This document shows positions 1-8,351 of a stretch of 64,000 nucleotides of DNA, piece after piece. The stretch is from Fluctibacter corallii (GTDB lineage: Bacteria > Pseudomonadota > Gammaproteobacteria > Enterobacterales > Alteromonadaceae). Made by a program: the position numbers and the translations under genes. Below the pieces are notes generated by a model, which was given only the letters and a program-made list of their open reading frames with translations, had not been told where the DNA came from and made no database searches. How positions within the stretch are numbered: the first letter of the stretch is position 1; each line of letters opens with the position of its first letter. The stretch is from the NCBI RefSeq assembly GCF_025751585.1, contig NZ_JAOWKX010000007.1, positions 62,001 through 126,000 on the forward strand. Reading direction: 5' to 3'.

Positions 1-200
1 CAAGGCCGGTACCCCGCCTGCATCGCTTGATGGGCGTAATCATAATAGGTCACATTATCTTCTTTTGGAGCCGGTGCGGGGCAAATAGGGCGACAAAAGA
101 TCCCCGTCGTTTTTACTGCTACAAAGAAGGTCCCATCAAACCGATAATCCCGAGCTTGTCGCGCGCTCTGATAGGCTTGTTGACTCAGCACCATATTCAT
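1..200 (-). CDS. Ada-type metal-binding DNA repair protein, N-terminus only (cut by window edge)
   Basis: The minus-strand frame from the ATG at 200 runs open to the window edge (66 codons). It reads as the Ada N-terminal zinc/methyl-acceptor domain: RFDGTFFVAVKTTGIFC, then RPIC four residues on, and AGYRP just before the edge, where the third cysteine is due. In the Ada family these cysteines bind Zn and one takes methyl groups from phosphotriesters. The domain is found in Ada and also fused to AlkA-type 3-methyladenine glycosylases; the missing C-terminus prevents a choice. The Ada motif fixes the strand; the overlapping plus-strand frame at 27-218 is a shadow. Confidence 0.8.
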   Translation of the reverse strand, partial: MNMVLSQQAYQSARQARDYRFDGTFFVAVKTTGIFCRPICPAPAPKEDNVTYYDYAHQAMQAGYRP

Positions 201-371
201 TCCACTACTCGCAAATAATGATATAAAAGTGTACCGTGAATCGGATAAACACACCCGCGTAAAACGGAACTGAATCAACAGTTGATTAATGTATCGTGAA
301 AAAAGGATAATAGCATCGTAATATATAAGGGCTAAACGCCCTAGAACGATAAAAACAAATATTAAGATTCC

Positions 372-1532
372 ATGTTGTTGAAGCGATTTTTATTTACAGG
401 TCTATTTATCATAAACCTGCTCATTGTTGACCTTGCTATTGCCCGACAGGCGCCATGGTTATATGACTATGCCGATAGCACCCAAGCTAAAGCTGCGAAA
501 CATAATATTCCTGGCTACGCATTGGTGTTTGTAGAAAAAGGCAAACCCGAGCACATTTTCACGTTTGGTAAAACGAGCCGAAAGGGCGCGCCTATTTCCG
601 AAGACACAGTATTCAGGCTTGCTTCTGTCTCAAAAACCTTTACAGGGATGGCAATTGCCAAACTGGCAGAACAAAAAGCCATTAATTGGGATACGCCTGT
701 ATCAAAGCTCGCGCCTGAATTTGGGTTTGCTACCAATGGCCGCAATGATCTGACCGTGCGCCATATTGTTGGGCAAGCCAGTGGCTACATGCCCAACGCC
801 TACGACAACTTAATTGAAGCCAATTACCCGCTCCCTCGGGTACTAAATATGCTGGCAGATTTAGAGCCACTGTGTACACCAGGCAAGTGTTATACCTATC
901 AAAATGCGTTGTTCGGTGTGTTTGAGCATTACTTTGATGCCCAAAATACCAGTTATCGCGCCGTGCTTAATCGAGAAATTTTAAAGCCTTTAGGTATGCC
1001 CACTGCCAGTGCCGGATTAGCCGCGCTGTTATCTTCCGATGAGTGGGCAAAACCCCATATTGCCATTCGAAAAGACAAATGGCGTGAAGGCAAAGTCAAA
1101 AAGAGTTACTACCGCTATTCGCCCGCAGCAGGGGTCAACGCGAGTATAAAAGATATGACTATTTGGCTACGAGCCATGCTAGGTGAATATCCTCATGTTA
1201 TTTCTGACTCACTCATAGAGCAAGTCACAACGCCCGTGGTAAAAACATCACGTGAATTGCGCAGACGCGACTGGAAAGGGTATTTGAACGATGCCCACTA
1301 TGGTTTAGGTTGGCGTATCTATGACTTCAAAGGCCAGCCCCTTATCTATCACGGTGGCTGGGTTCAAGGTTATCGTGCAGCCATTGCATTTGCACCAGAG
1401 CAACAGGTTGGCTTTGCAATCCTGATGAATGCAGAATCAAATACAATAAACGGATTAACCGCTGCATTTTGGGCTGACTTTTTCACCCAATATGCAACTC
1501 TTGCGGCTAAGCAAGAGAAAACCCAAAACTAA
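372..1532 (+). CDS. Serine hydrolase of the beta-lactamase/penicillin-binding fold (class C-like), exported
   Basis: A 386-aa protein with an N-terminal hydrophobic signal segment (residues about 5-24, cleavage near AIARQ). The serine beta-lactamase/DD-peptidase triad is visible: SxxK in LASVSKTFTGM (about residue 87), YxN in YTYQNALFG (about 176), and HGG in IYHGGWVQGY near the C-terminus, replacing KTG. This set is typical of the broad Pfam beta-lactamase family (esterases, D-amino peptidases, AmpC relatives), so the substrate cannot be assigned. The gene is monocistronic, with a hairpin terminator behind it. A second member of the family lies at 48486-49685. Confidence 0.85.
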   Translation: MLLKRFLFTGLFIINLLIVDLAIARQAPWLYDYADSTQAKAAKHNIPGYALVFVEKGKPEHIFTFGKTSRKGAPISEDTVFRLASVSKTFTGMAIAKLAEQKAINWDTPVSKLAPEFGFATNGRNDLTVRHIVGQASGYMPNAYDNLIEANYPLPRVLNMLADLEPLCTPGKCYTYQNALFGVFEHYFDAQNTSYRAVLNREILKPLGMPTASAGLAALLSSDEWAKPHIAIRKDKWREGKVKKSYYRYSPAAGVNASIKDMTIWLRAMLGEYPHVISDSLIEQVTTPVVKTSRELRRRDWKGYLNDAHYGLGWRIYDFKGQPLIYHGGWVQGYRAAIAFAPEQQVGFAILMNAESNTINGLTAAFWADFFTQYATLAAKQEKTQN

Positions 1533-1624
1533 TATCTACCACCGTCCCTCGGGGCAGCGCATACTTTATTGCCAAAAGGCTTGAACACTGCCGAGTGTCA
1601 AGCCTTGCCTTTCTCCACCCCCTT

Positions 1625-1654
1625 TTGAGCTAGGAAGCTCAACGCTCTTTTTTA
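1625..1654 (+). terminator. Rho-independent terminator after the serine hydrolase
   Basis: Inverted repeat TTGAGCT/AGCTCAA with a short loop, followed within a few bases by a run of T. A second stronger hairpin without a T-run (AAGGCTTG...CAAGCCTT, 1576-1606) precedes it. It separates the hydrolase from the redox cluster. Confidence 0.55.
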
Positions 1655-1752
1655 ACCGTAAACAAATGTTTTTACACAGCTTGTGAAAATATTGTCTACC
1701 CTTAATAACACAATAACCTTTGACACTTCTTCACGCTTCGACGGAGCAAATT

Positions 1753-2799
1753 ATGATTAAACTTAGCCGCAGTTTGATATTTTTTTGCAGTATGCTTTCG
1801 TTGTACGGTCTTACGTTTAGCAGTTTCGCATCGCAATATGTGTTTGAAGCTGGACACCCGTCTCTTCAACGTTGGCTTCTGCCTGAAGAGGTACCTGCAC
1901 CAGACAACAATAAAACAACACCAGAGCGCGTTGAGCTAGGCAAAAAGCTCTTCTTCGATACGCGATTAAGTGGCGACGGCAACATGTCTTGTGCAACCTG
2001 CCACAATCCTATGTTTGGATGGTCTGACGGGCTTGCCACAGCCAAAGGATTTAAAAGTATGGTGTTAGGCCGCGCTACACCGACTATCGTCAACACAGGT
2101 TACAACTCCATTCAAATGTGGGACGGCAGAAAAGCCACATTGGAAGACCAAGCCATGGGCCCGATGGAATCACATGTAGAAATGAACATGAGTATTCCCC
2201 GTTTAGTCGAATTTTTAAAAACATCTGACTATGCGAAATCCTTTAAAAAGGCATATCCCGATGAACCTATTGGTACAGAAACCTTAGCGAAAGCCCTCGC
2301 CGCATTCGAACGCACTGTGGTGAGCCGCAACTCCCCTTTTGATCGCTGGGTTAAAGGGGAAAAAGACGCGCTTACTCCTGCTCAGATTAACGGGTTTAAA
2401 GTATTTGTTGATCCTGACAAAGGAAACTGTGAAGTGTGCCACAGCGCGCCTAACTTTACAGACAACGGCTTTCACAATATCGGCTTGCCGTCTTATGGGG
2501 CGGAAACACCAGATATGGGCCGCTTTGAATTTGTGCCTATTCGCCTAATGAAAGGCGCATTTAAAACACCAACGGTAAGAGACATCACAACCACGGCCCC
2601 GTATTTTCATGATGGCAGTGCACGTACGTTAGAGGACGTCGTCGACCATTATATTACTGGCGGTGTTGTCAAAACCAATGTCTCTCCGAATATGAAGGCG
2701 CTGACGTTAACCGATAAAGAAAAAGCCGATTTAGTCGCTTTCTTAGAAGCCCTAACGTCACCGCAAAAACCTTTTACTTTGCCAGCGATTCCACTTTAA
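1753..2799 (+). CDS. Di-haem cytochrome c peroxidase (CCP/MauG family)
   Basis: A 348-aa exported protein. The start at 1753 is chosen over 1720 because GGAG lies 6 nt upstream and the signal peptide (SLIFFCSMLSLYGL) begins there. Two CxxCH haem motifs are visible, CATCH at about residue 80 and CEVCH at about 226, with the spacing of bacterial di-haem peroxidases. Such enzymes reduce H2O2 to water in the periplasm with electrons from small cytochromes or cupredoxins. The next genes encode exactly such carriers. It is first in a tight run 1753-5533, all on the plus strand, that ends with msrPQ. Confidence 0.9.
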   Translation: MIKLSRSLIFFCSMLSLYGLTFSSFASQYVFEAGHPSLQRWLLPEEVPAPDNNKTTPERVELGKKLFFDTRLSGDGNMSCATCHNPMFGWSDGLATAKGFKSMVLGRATPTIVNTGYNSIQMWDGRKATLEDQAMGPMESHVEMNMSIPRLVEFLKTSDYAKSFKKAYPDEPIGTETLAKALAAFERTVVSRNSPFDRWVKGEKDALTPAQINGFKVFVDPDKGNCEVCHSAPNFTDNGFHNIGLPSYGAETPDMGRFEFVPIRLMKGAFKTPTVRDITTTAPYFHDGSARTLEDVVDHYITGGVVKTNVSPNMKALTLTDKEKADLVAFLEALTSPQKPFTLPAIPL

Positions 2800-2823
2800 C
2801 GCGAAAAATCACAAGGAGAATGT

Positions 2824-3138
2824 ATGAAAGCCCTTTTCATCACCCTACTGTTACTTATCGTCAGCGCGACGGCTATAGCCAAAACCGTTGAAGTAGCACA
2901 AAAAGACAAAGAGTTTACGGTTGCTGAAGTTGAAATTAACAAAGGAGATGTAGTGCGCTTTGTGAATGAAGATCCATTCTTTCACAACGTTTACAGCCTG
3001 TCAGACACCAAGTTATTTGATTTAGGATCTTTCCCTAAAGGGGAATACCGAGATGTCACCTTCGATCAAGCAGGCACGGTTGAAGTGGAGTGTGCTATTC
3101 ACCCAGCCATGAAAATGAAAGTCATCGTTAAAGAATAG
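2824..3138 (+). CDS. Periplasmic cupredoxin (plastocyanin/pseudoazurin-like type 1 copper protein)
   Basis: A 104-aa protein with an 18-19-residue signal peptide ending ATAIAK. The type 1 copper ligands are all visible: His in DPFFHN and the C-terminal Cys-His-Met set in VECAIHPAMKM. A good ribosome binding site (AAGGAG) precedes the ATG. It begins 24 nt after the peroxidase stop and ends 10 nt before the cytochrome start, so it is surely co-transcribed. It probably shuttles electrons between membrane or cytochrome donors and the peroxidase; the partner is inferred from context only. Confidence 0.9.
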   Translation: MKALFITLLLLIVSATAIAKTVEVAQKDKEFTVAEVEINKGDVVRFVNEDPFFHNVYSLSDTKLFDLGSFPKGEYRDVTFDQAGTVEVECAIHPAMKMKVIVKE

Positions 3139-3148
3139 GATAAGCACC

Positions 3149-3883
3149 ATGCGCAGGTTAAGCATGATAAATAGTGTATGGGTGCTGATGATCATCAGCA
3201 GTTTTGCAACGGCAAAGCCAGACAGCGCAGCAACAGGAAAACCCAACTTGGATGTCTATGAGAAGGTCAGTCATCCATCGATGGAATTGGGCGCTCACGT
3301 ATTTAAACATCGATGTGCCTTGTGTCATGGTCCACAAGGCATGGGTGAAGGACGGCTGGCAATGCAAATCAAAGATTACCCCGACACTAACCTGCGTACT
3401 AATATCAAATACCCAAATCGAGCGGGGCTTGAAAAAGTCATTGCCCATGGCGCGTCATTAGCGGGCGTATCGCCTTATATGCCGCCGATGGGTGCAGATA
3501 TCAGTTGGACAGAATTACAAAGCGTTGTCGATTTTGTTTTACTGTTACGCGAAGACGCGCCCAAGGCGCTCACCTTTTTAAATGACGTTCACATTAAAAA
3601 TGAAACCAACCTTCTTGATTTAGGTAGACAGGTCTTCAATACGCGTTGCACTTTGTGTCATGGTGATTATGGCAAAGGCGACGGCCGCATGAGTAAAATC
3701 ATCAAAACGCCACCACCAGCCAATTTAACGGTGAGCGTATTACCTAAACAATATTTACAAGACATCATTGAAAAAGGCGGAGAAAAAGTCGGGCGTTCTA
3801 TGCAAATGCCGCCTTGGAAAGACCAGCTTAGTGAAGAAGAATTAGAAAGCGTAGTTGAATATGTGTATACCTTGCGCAATTAG
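3149..3883 (+). CDS. Di-haem c-type cytochrome
   Basis: A 244-aa exported protein with two tandem cytochrome c domains: CALCHG (about residue 56) and CTLCHG (about 167), each followed by a Met-containing loop (YMPPMGA; MQMPPW) that probably supplies the sixth ligand. A hydrophobic N-terminus (MINSVWVLMIISSFATAK) is the signal; ATG 3149 or 3164 could start it. It lies between the cupredoxin and msrP and is a candidate electron carrier for the peroxidase branch of the cluster. No catalytic domain is seen. Confidence 0.88.
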   Translation: MRRLSMINSVWVLMIISSFATAKPDSAATGKPNLDVYEKVSHPSMELGAHVFKHRCALCHGPQGMGEGRLAMQIKDYPDTNLRTNIKYPNRAGLEKVIAHGASLAGVSPYMPPMGADISWTELQSVVDFVLLLREDAPKALTFLNDVHIKNETNLLDLGRQVFNTRCTLCHGDYGKGDGRMSKIIKTPPPANLTVSVLPKQYLQDIIEKGGEKVGRSMQMPPWKDQLSEEELESVVEYVYTLRN

Positions 3884-3901
3884 TTAACGGTTGTGCGCTA
3901 C

Positions 3902-4807
3902 ATGAATAATAAAAAGCGAGCGCACAAAACTAAGGCAACCACTCCCGGTAAAATCACGCCTAAGCATCTCTTTTTAACGCGACGAGAGGTCATTAAAGGC
4001 GCGATTGCGCTTGGCTTATTACCTGCTTGTTCAAAGCCTAATATTGCGCCTTCTCCTGACGTTACCCCGCAATCATTAGTGTCTTCTTATTGCAATTACT
4101 ATGAATTCAGCCGCTCAAAAGAAGCCGTGAAAATTCTAGCGCAAGCGTTAACCCTCAATCCATGGCAAGTAGACGTCACCGGATTAGTCGACACCCCTTA
4201 TTCAATTGATGTGAGTCACGTTTCCTCACTGTTTACTCTGCATTCGCGCACCTATTCACTTCGTTGTGTAGAAGGCTGGTCTGCAGTAATTCCTTGGCAA
4301 GGTATTCTGCTGAAAGATGTCATTTCTAGGGCAAATCCTAAGCCAGAAGCAAAATTCGTAAAATTTATTGGTCACTTTGATCCAAAAGAAATGATCGGTC
4401 AGCGCAGACAGATTTTACAGTGGCCATACACTGAAGGACTTAGGCTCGATGAAGCCCTTCACCCGTTAACCTTACTCGCGACAGGCATGTACAGCGGTGC
4501 TATAACGCCTGAAAACGGCGCACCATTGAGGTTAGTCGTGCCTTGGAAGTACGGCTATAAGAGTATTAAAGCCATTCGTCGAATTGAACTGGTTTCTTAT
4601 CAACCACTCAGCAGTTGGCAACAGATGGCGCCTAGCGAATACGGCTTTTTTGCCAACGTTAATCCAGACGTTCCACACCCAAGATGGAGTCAACGACGAG
4701 AACTACCACTCGGTGAAACCCAAAAGCGTGCTACCCAGTTGCTAAATGGTTATGCAGACGATGTACAGCACCTTTATACGCCAGACATTCTGAACAGCCT
4801 TAGCTGA
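3902..4807 (+). CDS. msrP: Protein-methionine-sulfoxide reductase catalytic subunit MsrP (molybdopterin enzyme)
   Basis: A 301-aa protein of the sulfite oxidase fold. A twin-arginine signal (LTRREVIKGAIALGLLPAC) marks Tat export of a cofactor-loaded enzyme. The molybdenum-ligating cysteine is in LRCVEGWSAVIPW, and the N-terminal YCNYYEFS and C-terminal WKYGYKSIK segments match the MsrP (YedY) pattern. MsrP repairs oxidised methionines in periplasmic proteins using electrons from the haem membrane protein MsrQ encoded next. A GTG at 3893 is an alternative start. It is shorter than E. coli MsrP (334 aa), mostly at the C-terminus. Its place behind a peroxidase and two electron carriers suggests a periplasmic oxidative-damage operon. 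Confidence 0.9.
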   Translation: MNNKKRAHKTKATTPGKITPKHLFLTRREVIKGAIALGLLPACSKPNIAPSPDVTPQSLVSSYCNYYEFSRSKEAVKILAQALTLNPWQVDVTGLVDTPYSIDVSHVSSLFTLHSRTYSLRCVEGWSAVIPWQGILLKDVISRANPKPEAKFVKFIGHFDPKEMIGQRRQILQWPYTEGLRLDEALHPLTLLATGMYSGAITPENGAPLRLVVPWKYGYKSIKAIRRIELVSYQPLSSWQQMAPSEYGFFANVNPDVPHPRWSQRRELPLGETQKRATQLLNGYADDVQHLYTPDILNSLS

Positions 4808-4846
4808 ATAACATGCCGCTATGATGATGGGTGTCTACTTACTATA

Positions 4847-5533
4847 ATGCGAGATTCGATTCAGTTCATTAAACGCCAACAACCTATTATCAAACGGCTG
4901 CTTTTGATAATAGCGATGCTCTTAGCCATCTATGCGGTCTTCCCCGCTCTGATACCCAGCGCCAATAGTTTTGAAACTATTATGTATCGCAGTGGCACGT
5001 ATGCGTTGATATTCTTACTCCTCAGCCTCGCGATTACGCCGTTGCGACGCTGGCTGTCGATATGCTTTACCTATTTACATGCTCCCTATGGAAAACGCTT
5101 AGCCGATTGGAACTTTTTGATTCAGTACCGCAGACGTATAGGGTTGATTTCAGCCCTTTTTGCGTTAATACACTGTATTGCCTATTTGCATATGGAAGTC
5201 GTTTGGATAGTAGATGAAGCAATCGAAGATGCGTTAAGGCGTTCATTTATTTGGATAGGCTGGCTATCAATCACGGTTTATGTCGTTCTTACGATCACTT
5301 CTATCACCGCAATTCAAAAAAAGCTGAAACGCACATGGCGGCAGATTCACCGCAGTGTGTATGGCTTGTTAGTTTTGGTGTTATTGCACTTTTTTCTAGC
5401 TGAAAAAGCGGGCGACACTGCCTACCTGCCTTACGTTATAATAGGAGGATTATTGCTAATTCATCGAATCGTATTTGCCATCGTCGATAGGCACAACCAA
5501 CGGTACGATGACGGTTTAGAAGCAACACGCTAA
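4847..5533 (+). CDS. msrQ: Haem-binding membrane subunit MsrQ
   Basis: A 228-aa integral membrane protein of the ferric-reductase-like family with about six hydrophobic segments, including LLLIIAMLLAIYAVFPALI and GLLVLVLLHFFLA. Conserved histidines lie in ALIHCIAYLHME and in HRSVYGLLVLVLLHFF, as expected for the MsrQ (YedZ) haem sites. It passes electrons from the respiratory chain to MsrP. It begins 39 nt after msrP and closes the redox cluster. Confidence 0.9.
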   Translation: MRDSIQFIKRQQPIIKRLLLIIAMLLAIYAVFPALIPSANSFETIMYRSGTYALIFLLLSLAITPLRRWLSICFTYLHAPYGKRLADWNFLIQYRRRIGLISALFALIHCIAYLHMEVVWIVDEAIEDALRRSFIWIGWLSITVYVVLTITSITAIQKKLKRTWRQIHRSVYGLLVLVLLHFFLAEKAGDTAYLPYVIIGGLLLIHRIVFAIVDRHNQRYDDGLEATR

Positions 5534-5539
5534 AGCAGC

Positions 5540-5574
5540 CTCAGGTTATCTCTGAAGAACAGACATAACCTGAG
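5540..5574. terminator. Hairpin between convergent msrQ and speA
   Basis: Perfect 10-bp inverted repeat CTCAGGTTAT/ATAACCTGAG with a 15-nt loop, in the short gap between the two convergent genes. It has no strong T-run on either side, so bidirectional termination is probable but not certain. Confidence 0.5.
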
Positions 5575-5586
5575 TAACTACCTGCG

Positions 5587-7509
5587 TTATTTTTGTTTCA
5601 GGTAGGTATATCCAGCCAGACATTGCTCATAAAAGTCTGTCCATTTAACCCCTTCACGTGGGTTCATTATGCCTTCAGACACCTTTCGGTCAATCATACG
5701 CTTCACCGTTTGTGCCATTGAACTAGGGTGATATTGCATAATTGACAGCACGTTTTCTACCGACGAGCCGGGCACGACTTCTTCAATGTAGAAGTCTTGA
5801 GGATCATCGTCATAACTAAAAATATGCACTTCATTGAGTCGGCCAAACAGGTTATGCATATCGCCCATTACATCCTGATATGCGCCAGTTAGGAATAAGC
5901 CTAAGTAATACTCTTCCCCAGAACGTAAAGGGTGCATGGGTAACACATCAGACACACCATTTTCGATAACAAACTGGTCAATTTTACCGTCACTGTCACA
6001 CGTAATATCCACCAGCGAACAGTTCACCGTTGGGCGCTCATTCATGCGGGTAATTGGCACAACGGGCAAGACTTGGTCAATCGCCCACGTATCAGCAGCG
6101 CTTTGGAAAACCGAAAAGTTACACAAATACTGGGAAGAAAGCGTGTATTCGAGCTCTTGCATTTCTTCTGGCACGAACTCAGCATCACGCGTGCGATGAC
6201 GAAGCTTCACCATAATCTGCCAATACAAAGTTTCAATTTTTGCTAACTCTTCAAGCGTTACCACACGAAGTTTAAACGCGTCTATTGCTTGCTCTTTCCA
6301 CTGAGATGCGTCATTGAATATTTCTTGCAAGTTGTCTTGTTGATCAACACCCAACGCCAAATCGCGCATATTCGACACTAAAATGTGCTCGTCGTCTTCC
6401 TCTTTGGTGTCAATTTCGGCGCTATTCGCACGAATTTCACCAACAATCTGTGTGACTACGCAACTATGGTGTGCCGTTATTGCTCGGCCACTTTCACTGA
6501 CTAAGTTCGGTACAGGCACGTCTTCCAAGTCGCACACTTCTTTCATACCGAATACAACATCAGCGACGTACTCTTCCATACTGTAGTTACGCGACGAGTC
6601 ATTCGTTGATTTACTGCCGTCATAGTCGATGCCTAGTCCGCCACCCACATCAACATAATCCAGTTTAAAGCCCATGCGATAAAGCTCGGCATAAATGCGT
6701 GCGCCTTCGTTAATGGCTTCTTTTACCGCTCTAATGTCGGTTAGCTGACTACCAATGTGAAAGTGAAGCAATTTGAAGGTGTCTCCCATTCCTTCAGACT
6801 CAAGGTAGCGTGCAGCCTTAATGATCTCGCTGATGGTGAGGCCAAACTTGGCACGATCGCCGCCAGAACCTTCCCACTTTCCTCGGCCTTTAACTGTCAT
6901 TTTCGAACGCAAGCCCACAATAGGCTGTATGTCGAGTTCTTTCGCAATTTTGACCAGAAGCAACAACTCAGAAAACTTCTCAATGACCACAATCACTTTA
7001 CGACCAAGCTTTCTAGCTAGAAGCGCCAAACGCATAAACTCTTCGTCTTTATAGCCATTTAACACTGTCAGTGAATCTTCATTGGTATTGTACGCCAGTG
7101 CGGTAATCAACTCTGCTTTTGAACCTGCTTCCAAGCCATAGTTGAACGGTTTGCCGGCATCAACAATTTCCTCTACGACTTCTCGCATCTGATTCACTTT
7201 TACAGGATAAACACCCATGTACTGAGCGCCATACTCGGCGTCATTCATGGTGCGTCGAAACGTCTCGTTCAGTTTCTCTACCTGTGAACGCAAGATGTCA
7301 TGAAAACGCACAACGACAGGTAATTGAATACCCTCTTCTTTGATTTCTTCAAGCACTGCTTTGAAATCAATACGAATGTCTTTGTTATCCAAATCTGGTG
7401 TAACGTGTAAATTACCGTTTTCGCCAATTTCAAAATAACCGCCGCCCCAGCGACCTACACTGTATAAGCGCTCTGCGTCTTCGATTGTCCAATCTTCGTT
7501 ATTGCTCAC
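5587..7509 (-). CDS. speA: Biosynthetic arginine decarboxylase SpeA
   Basis: A 640-aa PLP enzyme of the SpeA (alanine-racemase fold) family that converts arginine to agmatine for putrescine and spermidine synthesis. Visible hallmarks are YPVKVNQ with the PLP lysine, FHIGSQ, the glycine-rich YVDVGGGLGIDYDG and the SESGRA segment. The start is taken as GTG at 7509 (VSNNEDWTIEDA), which has GGGGA upstream and gives the usual N-terminus. The frame stays open for another 41 codons upstream to 7632; that extension is described as a leader. No speB gene is adjacent. Confidence 0.92.
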   Translation of the reverse strand: MSNNEDWTIEDAERLYSVGRWGGGYFEIGENGNLHVTPDLDNKDIRIDFKAVLEEIKEEGIQLPVVVRFHDILRSQVEKLNETFRRTMNDAEYGAQYMGVYPVKVNQMREVVEEIVDAGKPFNYGLEAGSKAELITALAYNTNEDSLTVLNGYKDEEFMRLALLARKLGRKVIVVIEKFSELLLLVKIAKELDIQPIVGLRSKMTVKGRGKWEGSGGDRAKFGLTISEIIKAARYLESEGMGDTFKLLHFHIGSQLTDIRAVKEAINEGARIYAELYRMGFKLDYVDVGGGLGIDYDGSKSTNDSSRNYSMEEYVADVVFGMKEVCDLEDVPVPNLVSESGRAITAHHSCVVTQIVGEIRANSAEIDTKEEDDEHILVSNMRDLALGVDQQDNLQEIFNDASQWKEQAIDAFKLRVVTLEELAKIETLYWQIMVKLRHRTRDAEFVPEEMQELEYTLSSQYLCNFSVFQSAADTWAIDQVLPVVPITRMNERPTVNCSLVDITCDSDGKIDQFVIENGVSDVLPMHPLRSGEEYYLGLFLTGAYQDVMGDMHNLFGRLNEVHIFSYDDDPQDFYIEEVVPGSSVENVLSIMQYHPSSMAQTVKRMIDRKVSEGIMNPREGVKWTDFYEQCLAGYTYLKQK

Positions 7510-7632
7510 TTCTATCCCCAAAATGTGCCTGATATTTTCGTTTGATTCACCATCAGGCCTTCCGAAAAAGAAAAAGGAACGCCTATCTAGAATCCTCTCT
7601 AGATAATAGACGCCCCTTACGCGACTTTGCAC
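7510..7632 (-). promoter_or_regulatory. Arginine-rich in-frame leader and hairpin upstream of speA
   Basis: Between a GTG at 7632 and the probable speA start, the speA frame is open for 41 codons and encodes seven arginines, including RVRG and DRRSFFFFGRP. A perfect 8-bp stem TATCTAGA/TCTAGATA with a 6-nt loop lies at 7584-7605, followed on the minus strand by a pyrimidine- and T-rich tract (7563-7577). This layout resembles arginine- or ornithine-sensing leader peptides of polyamine genes such as speFL, but here the peptide would run into SpeA. A regulatory role is an inference. The alternative is that it is simply an N-terminal extension of SpeA. Confidence 0.35.
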
Positions 7633-7722
7633 TGGATGTGCTAAATTTTATATGGGTATTATGTCGGCATTAATTGTTAGGCGCATCCATTTTTTTGCAA
7701 TTTCTATCCGTTTTTTAATCGC

Positions 7723-8166
7723 CTATTCACCAATATCTTCGTTCCATAATTCAGGGTGTTGCTCAATAAAGGTTTTCATCAAGGTTTTACAGGTTTCATC
7801 ATCCATTACGGTCACCTTAACCCCTTTTGATTTAAGTAGTTCTTCCTCTCCAAGAAAGGTCTGGTTTTCACCGATCACAACGTGGGGGATCCCATACAGC
7901 AAAATCGCTCCAGTACACATTGAGCATGGCGACAATGTCGTAAATATAACTGACTCACGGTATACGCTGGCAGGTAAACGGCCAGCATTCTCCAACGCGT
8001 CCATTTCACCATGTAACACGCAACTGCCATTTTGCACACGACGGTTGTGACCCGCACCAATCACGTTACCGTTATGCACCAACACCGAGCCAATCGGAAT
8101 CCCTCCTTCATCTCGGCCTTTTTGTGCTTCATTAATTGCAGCTTGCATAAACGTTGCTAATTCCAT
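7723..8166 (-). CDS. Zinc-dependent cytosine/nucleoside deaminase, closely resembling yeast cytosine deaminase (Fcy1)
   Basis: A 147-aa CDA-superfamily deaminase. The zinc and catalytic residues are HGE (proton-shuttle Glu) and PCSMC. Beyond the motifs, the whole sequence follows the fungal cytosine deaminase pattern: GGIPIGSVL, LENAGRLP, TTLSPCSMCTGAILLYGIP, VIGEN and a C-terminus ending NEDIGE. That points to cytosine-to-uracil salvage rather than tRNA A34 editing (TadA). ATG 8166 is preferred over GTG 8178 because GAGG lies 6 nt upstream. It is divergent from the PHP gene and has no codB-like permease beside it. Confidence 0.82.
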   Translation of the reverse strand: MELATFMQAAINEAQKGRDEGGIPIGSVLVHNGNVIGAGHNRRVQNGSCVLHGEMDALENAGRLPASVYRESVIFTTLSPCSMCTGAILLYGIPHVVIGENQTFLGEEELLKSKGVKVTVMDDETCKTLMKTFIEQHPELWNEDIGE

Positions 8167-8351
8167 TCTTTTCCTCACTCGGTTGTACGCTGATTCGCTA
8201 CTGGTTCTAATTGGTAATATTCATTACTCAAACAGCGAAATTGTCAGCGATATGTCATGTGAACATGATAGTATCTTAGTCGGCAGGTTGAAGATAGCGA
8301 GCGGGACAAACAACAAAACGAGCACCAACCCCATGTGGCGCAGGAGGTAAT

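Noticed and set aside
27-218. 63-codon plus-strand frame at the left edge
   Set aside because: The opposite strand encodes a clear Ada-type N-terminus, so the plus-strand frame is a shadow.
372-1532. Calling the two beta-lactamase-fold proteins antibiotic-resistance genes
   Set aside because: Both have HGG in place of KTG and belong to the broad serine-hydrolase family; resistance cannot be inferred.
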